Origin: JAAYCB01 sp012744395
Lineage (GTDB): Bacteria > Planctomycetota > Planctomycetia > Pirellulales > Thermoguttaceae
DNA: 27,744 nucleotides
Assembly (NCBI GenBank): GCA_028703175.1
Contig: JAQVNJ010000082.1
Coordinates: 1-27,744 of the forward strand
Reading direction: 5' to 3'
The notes under the pieces are model-generated. The model saw nothing but the letters and a program-made list of their open reading frames with translations. It had not been told where the DNA came from and did no database searches. The position numbers and the translations under genes were made by a program. Below, one piece after another: positions 24,086 to 27,744 of the stretch (position 1 is its first letter; each line of letters starts with the position of its first letter).

Positions 24086-24709
24086 TCCCAATCAACGCCC
24101 GGGAGGGCCAGCTTCTCCCTCAACTCTTCTTCCGTCGCGGCGTCGGCCACGTGCTTGGCAAGCTTGTAGGATGGGCATTCTTGCCCGTCGTTCTTGCCGG
24201 GCGGGAACGCCCAACCTACTCCCATGCGGCCCGCCCACCACGCGCCGAGTGTGTTGTGCAGCAGGAACTTGACCATATAGTCTTCGGTGAAAAGCTGCGT
24301 GACAGCCGGCAACTCGTCCGCGCCGATCTTCTCGCCGGACTCGTTCACCTCGTCCTTGTATTTCTCCTGCCAGAACTGACAACACCAGCCCAGGCTGTCG
24401 TCGGCCGTGAAAACCTCAGCCGGCAGCGACGCCAGGATTCGCTCCAAGGCCTGCTTGTCCTCGGGGGCAAAGGTGGAGGCGAACCATCTCCTGACGGCCC
24501 TTATGCTCGCGATCATCGCCAAGCTGCCTGGCCCTGGCCCGAAGCTGGCCCCGCAGCGCGCGCTCGTGCGCGGTCATGTTTCCGAACCGCTCGGGCTTAT
24601 CGACAGCCAACCGGGTTAGCGCCGCTCAAGCCCCTTCTTCGGCCTGGTCGCGGGCATCGACGACCGCCCGTTCCAACTGGTTGCGCCACTGCGTGCTCAA
24701 AGGGCGCAT
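24086..24709 (-). pseudogene. Remnant of a BREX PglX-type N6-adenine methyltransferase gene
   Basis: Fragments in family order remain. From ATG 24709 the N-terminus reads MRPLSTQWRNQLERAVVDAR and stops at TGA 24628-24626 (codon 28). The same frame then continues AVDKPERFGNMTAHERALRG to near RARARQLGD. A large stretch is missing, and near 24520 the homology resumes in another frame with IRAVRRWFASTF, TADDSLGWCCQFWQ, IGADELPAVTQLFTEDYM and HNTLGAWWAG. A 54-bp REPIN then interrupts it, followed by ATEEELREKLALPGVDWE, after which homology ends. The catalytic part is lost. I recognise these blocks from PglX and related Eco57I-type methylases by memory, so the exact subfamily is not certain. Upstream lies another REPIN; the brxC-like remnant is further up in the same direction. 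Confidence 0.6.
24166..24219. repeat. REPIN-like inverted repeat, copy 2, inside the pglX remnant
   Basis: GTAGGATGGGCATTCTTG... on the left and ...GGGAACGCCCAACCTAC on the right, 54 bases in all. It reads through in frame in the pglX remnant as VGWAFPPGKNDGQECPSY and separates two blocks that are adjacent in intact relatives. Confidence 0.82.
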
Positions 24710-24722
24710 CGGATATCTCTCC

Positions 24723-24778
24723 GTAGGATGGGCATTCTTGCCCGTCCTTTCTTTGTCGGGCAGGAATGCCCAACCTAC
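24723..24778. repeat. REPIN-like inverted repeat, copy 3
   Basis: A full two-arm copy lies 14 bases upstream of the pglX-remnant start codon. The left arm is GTAGGATGGGCATTCTTG... and the right arm 24755-24778 ends CCCAACCTAC. The right arm is also the first unit of the tandem array. Confidence 0.82.
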
Positions 24779-24967
24779 TCATGGTCCTTTCGTCGGGCAG
24801 GAATGCNNNNNNNNNNNNNNNNNNNNNNNNNNNNNNNNNNNNNNNNNNNNNNNNNNNNNNNNNNNNNNNNNNNNNNNNNNNNNNNNNNNNNNNNNNNNNN
24901 NNNNNNGTCGGGCAGGAATGCCCAACCTACTCATGGTCCTTTCGTCGGGCAGGAATGCGCAATCTAC
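24755..24967. repeat. Tandem array of REP half-elements, 37-bp unit
   Basis: The unit is a 24-base REP arm (GTCGGGCAGGAATGCCCAAC and CTAC) plus the constant 13-base spacer TCATGGTCCTTTC. Visible arms start at 24755, 24792 (cut by Ns), 24907 and 24944; the last is slightly diverged (GCGCAATCTAC). All point the same way. Because the spacers are identical it is not a CRISPR array. The true copy number is hidden by the gap. Confidence 0.82.
24807..24906. other. Assembly gap of 100 Ns
   Basis: Exactly 100 unknown bases lie inside the tandem repeat array. This round number is the usual placeholder for a gap of unknown size, and a repeat is the expected place for an assembler to fail. Both flanks hold the same 37-bp unit. 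Confidence 0.98.
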
Positions 24968-24988
24968 AATGCCCAAGCTGCGAGGCTC

Positions 24989-25657
24989 CTAATCGACGAA
25001 ATTCCAGCCGGCCTGTTGCCAGCGGGGGTGGATCCAGCGGTACCAGCGGTCTGGCGGGAGCCCGGCCTTCGCCGGATTGTGCCCGATGTACTGCACGACA
25101 CGGTACAGATGCTCCTCGTCCCGCACGATCCGGTCGTAGCTTTCCTGTTGCCAGATGGTCCCGGAACCGCCGACCGCCCGGTTGATCTGCCACGCGACGT
25201 ATCCCTTCCACGCTCGGAGGATGCCTTCCAAGCAGTGCCCCGCGATCGGCTTAACGATAAGATGACAATGGTTTGGCATGACCACGTAGCCGAAGAGCTG
25301 GTAGCGCTGGTCTTGAAAGAACAACATCGCATCCGCGAGTTTCTTCGCGTGCGCCGGTTCGGCGAAGTAGCATCGGCCGTGGCCTTCGTCGATCCATCGT
25401 TCGGCTTTGACGGCGAACTGTCGGGCATAGGATTCCCAGTGGTCCTTGCTGCGCGGTGGCGGATGTCGGGACTCCCACTCGCGGCGGAGTCCCTTCAACT
25501 CCCGCACTTTGGCCTCCGGCAAGGCGTCGTTCAAGTGAGACGTCACATAGTACGTTGCGCCTTCCTGTCGCCAGTGCGGGAGGTGTCGGTAGTAAACCGT
25601 CACCGGGACGTGCGGATCCAACCCTCGGAAATCTGGCGGTGCGGCAAGATTGAACAT
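24989..25657 (-). CDS. REP-associated tyrosine transposase (RAYT), Y1 HUH family
   Basis: The 222-residue product is a single-strand transposase of the IS200-related group domesticated with REP elements. The HUH metal site is H130-x-H132 in GYVVMPNHCHLIVKP, and the nucleophile is probably Tyr190 in VVQYIGHNPAKAGL, equivalent by motif to the DYI..NP tyrosine of E. coli RayT. YYVTSHLNDAL near the N-terminus and IWQQESYDRIVRDEEH are also typical. ATG 25657 is chosen because the longer frame from 25738 translates the adjacent REPIN. No frameshift is seen, so it may be active. It is closely bracketed by its presumed substrates: a REPIN 16 bases upstream and REP arms 21 bases downstream. It splits the two BREX-like remnants. 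Confidence 0.9.
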   Translation of the reverse strand: MFNLAAPPDFRGLDPHVPVTVYYRHLPHWRQEGATYYVTSHLNDALPEAKVRELKGLRREWESRHPPPRSKDHWESYARQFAVKAERWIDEGHGRCYFAEPAHAKKLADAMLFFQDQRYQLFGYVVMPNHCHLIVKPIAGHCLEGILRAWKGYVAWQINRAVGGSGTIWQQESYDRIVRDEEHLYRVVQYIGHNPAKAGLPPDRWYRWIHPRWQQAGWNFVD

Positions 25658-25672
25658 CGCGGCTCTCGAGTG

Positions 25673-25743
25673 GTAGGATGGGCATTCTTGCCCGTCGTCA
25701 AGTCGCTGCCCACACGAAAGACGGGCAGGAATGCCCATCCTAC
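25673..25743. repeat. REPIN-like inverted repeat, copy 4, best conserved
   Basis: Two 24-base arms (25673-25696 and 25720-25743) are complementary except at one position and enclose a 23-base spacer. The arm reads GTAGGATGGGCATTC then T/C then TGCCCGTC. It lies immediately upstream of the RAYT gene and could form a long hairpin, the form such transposases recognise. Confidence 0.88.
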
Positions 25744-25753
25744 ATCATTTGGA

Positions 25754-26250
25754 TTAGTGGATGATAACTAGGCCCTCTTTTAGGCGTTCCAGGATCTGAT
25801 CACGGGTCGCACTCAACCACAGTTCCACGTCGTCAGGCGTTCTGAGCGTCGCCGCCGACCTTGACCTCGGGCACGGTGTCGATGCCGTTTTGCACGAGGA
25901 TGTGGCGGCGCTGGTCGTCGGGCAGTCTCCGCCACGGCTTCGGTGCCGGCAAGCGCCTGCATCTCTTCCTGATGGGTCTTTACGAAGCTGCGTGCCGAGT
26001 TGAGCGGCTGTCCCGAACGGGTCAACAGCGCGGATCACCTGCTCCCAGAAACGGCGACGAACCGGCAATAGCGGATAGTCGGCCACGAGGTTCTCGCGGT
26101 CCTCAGTGCGGGGGCCGATCCGGGTTTCACGCAAGTGACGAGTGATTTCTCCATCGGACTTGTCCAGCTTCTCCTTGACGGCATTGATGCGGTCGGGCTT
26201 CTTGAGCAGGATCATCTTGCGGGTGACGGCGAGCCTTACCCCGCGTGTCC
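25754..26250 (-). pseudogene. Remnant of a BREX BrxC-type P-loop ATPase gene
   Basis: Scattered blocks recall the C-terminal half of BrxC. From about 26250 down to 25982 one frame reads GTRGVRLAVTRKMILLKK, EKLDKSDGEITRHLRETRIG and LVADYPLLPVRRRFWEQVIR. The coding then shifts to another frame (VKTHQEEMQALAGTEAV), and to a third (DDQRRHILVQNGIDTVPEVK). It returns to the first for the family-like C-terminus TPDDVELWLSATRDQIL ... LVIIH with stop at 25756-25754. The Walker motifs and most of the protein are absent. Identification is from memory of the family and rests mainly on the RRRFW block. It lies upstream of the pglX remnant in the same direction, as brxC does in BREX loci. The high-coordinate edge is approximate. 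Confidence 0.6.
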
Positions 26251-26329
26251 CGGTCGCTACAATGGGGACAGTCCCTGCGATCAGTCCGCGATTCTTTAGC
26301 ACTCTCGGCCCTGCGGCATCGTGAACACT

Positions 26330-27007
26330 ATGTCTGACCTGATTGTCGACCACGTCACCAAGGAGTATCCGACGCGGAGCGACCCGCTGGTCGTACTCCG
26401 CGGAGTCTCCTTCGAGCTCCAGGCCGGGCGGAACCTGGCGATCGTCGGCCCGAGTGGCTCCGGCAAGACGACGCTGCTGAACCTGCTCGGCGCGCTCGAA
26501 TCGGCCACCTCCGGGACGATCCGGCTCGACGGCCAGAATCCCGCCACGCTCTCGGACAAGGATGTTTCGGCCTTCCGCAACCACAAGATCGGCTTCGTCT
26601 TCCAGGAGCATCACCTCCTGCCCCAGTGCTCGGTCCTGGAGAACGTGCTGATCCCGACGCTTGCCGGTGGCGGGACAAAGGCATCGGATATCGACCGCGC
26701 ACGCCAGCTCCTCGATCGGGTCGGCCTCGGCGACCGCCTCGAGCACCGTCCGGCGGAGCTTTCCGGCGGCCAGCGGCAGCGGACGGCAATCGCCCGGGCA
26801 CTGATCCGCCTGCCGGTGCTCGTTCTGGCCGACGAGCCGACGGGCAACCTCGACCAATCCACGGCCGCCCAGGTGGCCGATCTTCTGCTGGAATTGCAGG
26901 AAGCCGCACGCAACATGCTGATCACGGTCACACACAGCGCGGCGTTGGCCCGGCGGATGCAGCGCCGTGTGGAACTCGACGACGGCCGGCTACGGGAGGT
27001 CGCCTGA
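26330..27007 (+). CDS. ABC transporter ATP-binding protein, LolD/MacB type
   Basis: The 225-residue product is a complete nucleotide-binding subunit. Walker A is GPSGSGKTT at about residues 40-48, the Q-loop is GFVFQEHHLL, the signature is LSGGQRQRTAIARAL and Walker B is VLVLADEPTGNLD, followed by the H-loop VTHS. The PTGNLD form and the short length are typical of the LolD/FtsE/MacB group, which powers lipoprotein release or efflux with FtsX-type permeases. The permease begins six bases after its stop, which agrees. ATG 26330 is chosen; a GTG at 26321 is equally open, and neither has a clear ribosome site. The gene starts right beside the brxC-like remnant and is intact. Confidence 0.92.
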   Translation: MSDLIVDHVTKEYPTRSDPLVVLRGVSFELQAGRNLAIVGPSGSGKTTLLNLLGALESATSGTIRLDGQNPATLSDKDVSAFRNHKIGFVFQEHHLLPQCSVLENVLIPTLAGGGTKASDIDRARQLLDRVGLGDRLEHRPAELSGGQRQRTAIARALIRLPVLVLADEPTGNLDQSTAAQVADLLLELQEAARNMLITVTHSAALARRMQRRVELDDGRLREVA

Positions 27008-27012
27008 AACCC

Positions 27013-27744
27013 ATGTCCAGCCTGCGCTTGGTCTTTCTGTCGCTGATCCACTACGGCCGCAACAACCTGGCGGTCGGCTTCGGCGTCGCCGTGGCCACCG
27101 CGGTCCTGACCGGCGCTTTGCTCGTGGGCGACTCGATGCGCGGCAGCCTCCGCGCGTTGACGCTCGACCGGCTCGGGCGAATCGACCAGGCGCTGGTCGC
27201 CGAGCGGTTCTTTCGCGAAACCCTGAGCGACCAATTGGCGGCAGCGGCAGAGTTTCCCCGCTGCTTCTCGCAATCGGCCCCGGCGATCCTGCTCTCGGCA
27301 AGCATCCAGTCGGCCCGCGGCGAGCCCCCGCGGCGAGCCAACCGCGTCAACCTGATCGGCTGCGACGACCGCTTTTCGCAACTCGGCCCCTCTGGCCCGG
27401 GCCAACTCGTTGGCGGCTCCGGGATCACGATCAACCAGGCCCTTGCCGATGCGTTGGGAATCGCCGAGCCGGGCGAGGAAGCCCTCCTGCGGCTGCCCGA
27501 AGCCGCGTCGATTCCTTCCGACAGCCCCCTGGGAAACAAGGAGGAGACGATCCGCCGCGCTCGCGTGACCGTTTCGCGGATCATCCCCAACGAGGGGCTG
27601 GGGCGGTTCAGCCTGCGCGCCAGCCAATCGGTCCCCAAAAACGCCTTCGTGCCGCTCGGCTGGTTGCAGGAGCGGCTCGACCAGCCCGGCAGGGCGAACG
27701 CGATCTTCATCGCCGGCCGCGACGATTCAGATCGGAAGAGCACA
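27013..27744 (+). CDS. FtsX/MacB-type ABC transporter permease, 3'-truncated
   Basis: Only the N-terminal 240 or so residues are present. The first membrane helix covers about residues 18-42 (NNLAVGFGVAVATAVLTGALLVG), followed by DSMRGSLRALTLDRLGRID and a large extracytoplasmic domain, the MacB-PCD-like arrangement of FtsX-type permeases. It pairs with the ATPase six bases upstream and would anchor it in the membrane. The C-terminal helices lie beyond the contig end. The last codons (from about 27727) are not genuine: bases 27729-27744 match a sequencing adapter, so the final SDRKST residues should be ignored. The substrate is unknown. Confidence 0.85.
   Translation, partial: MSSLRLVFLSLIHYGRNNLAVGFGVAVATAVLTGALLVGDSMRGSLRALTLDRLGRIDQALVAERFFRETLSDQLAAAAEFPRCFSQSAPAILLSASIQSARGEPPRRANRVNLIGCDDRFSQLGPSGPGQLVGGSGITINQALADALGIAEPGEEALLRLPEAASIPSDSPLGNKEETIRRARVTVSRIIPNEGLGRFSLRASQSVPKNAFVPLGWLQERLDQPGRANAIFIAGRDDSDRKST
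27729..27744 (+). other. Illumina TruSeq adapter sequence at contig end
   Basis: The last 16 bases, AGATCGGAAGAGCACA, are identical to the start of the standard TruSeq adapter. They sit exactly at the end of the window, as expected for untrimmed read-through carried into an assembly. Confidence 0.95.

Noticed and set aside
24597..24782. Small protein reading GIPARQRKDGQECPSYG
   Set aside because: Its N-terminal part is a translation of the REPIN repeat, not a gene.
24755..24967. CRISPR-like array (regular repeats with short spacers)
   Set aside because: The 13-base spacers are identical and the repeat is the arm of the REPIN family found elsewhere in the window. No cas genes are present.

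Overview
The window looks like one high-GC contig from a member of the Planctomycetota, probably Pirellulales or a Thermoguttaceae-like relative. This rests on recognition from memory, not a search. The clues are several short proteins of planctomycete character, paired FHA proteins, a secreted PQQ-type beta-propeller protein, and a palindromic repeat family that reads in translation as GWAFLP / GQECPSY. No rRNA, tRNA or CRISPR array was seen.

Layout. (1) 1-825, minus: nuoA and the 5' part of nuoB (complex I), cut by the contig edge, with a near-consensus promoter upstream. (2) 1126-4722, minus: an intrinsic terminator with no obvious gene, a Tyr-rich secreted protein, an alpha/beta hydrolase overlapping ruvX by ATGA, and a basic planctomycete-type protein. 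(3) 5102-6958, minus: two paralogous FHA proteins around a small conserved protein, ending at a strong terminator. (4) 7317-12942, minus: a glycine cleavage operon gcvT-gcvH-gcvPA-gcvPB plus a lipoate/octanoate ligase that could lipoylate GcvH. (5) 13090-15078, plus: a secreted two-lobed alpha/beta hydrolase.

(6) 15093-23906: the most interesting region. A radical SAM gene (minus) is divergent from a five-gene plus-strand operon: beta-propeller protein, DxDD class II terpene-cyclase-like protein, a DUF116 plus trans-polyprenyl synthase fusion, a GT4 glycosyltransferase, and an alpha/alpha-barrel protein like a protein-prenyltransferase beta subunit but lacking two of three zinc ligands. Back-to-back promoters lie in the shared intergenic region. 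The set reads as a candidate isoprenoid pathway: chain synthesis, cyclisation, glycosylation and possible radical tailoring. Its product cannot be told from sequence.

(7) 23907-26250: a genomic graveyard. Broken remnants resembling BREX pglX and brxC lie in canonical brxC-to-pglX order. Between them sits an apparently intact REP-associated tyrosine transposase (RAYT), with inverted-repeat elements (REPINs) around and inside the debris. One REPIN sits in frame inside the pglX remnant. A 37-bp tandem array of half-elements is interrupted by 100 Ns. (8) 26330-end: an ABC transporter ATPase of the LolD/MacB type and the start of its FtsX-type permease. The final 16 bases match the Illumina TruSeq adapter, so the contig end is artefactual.
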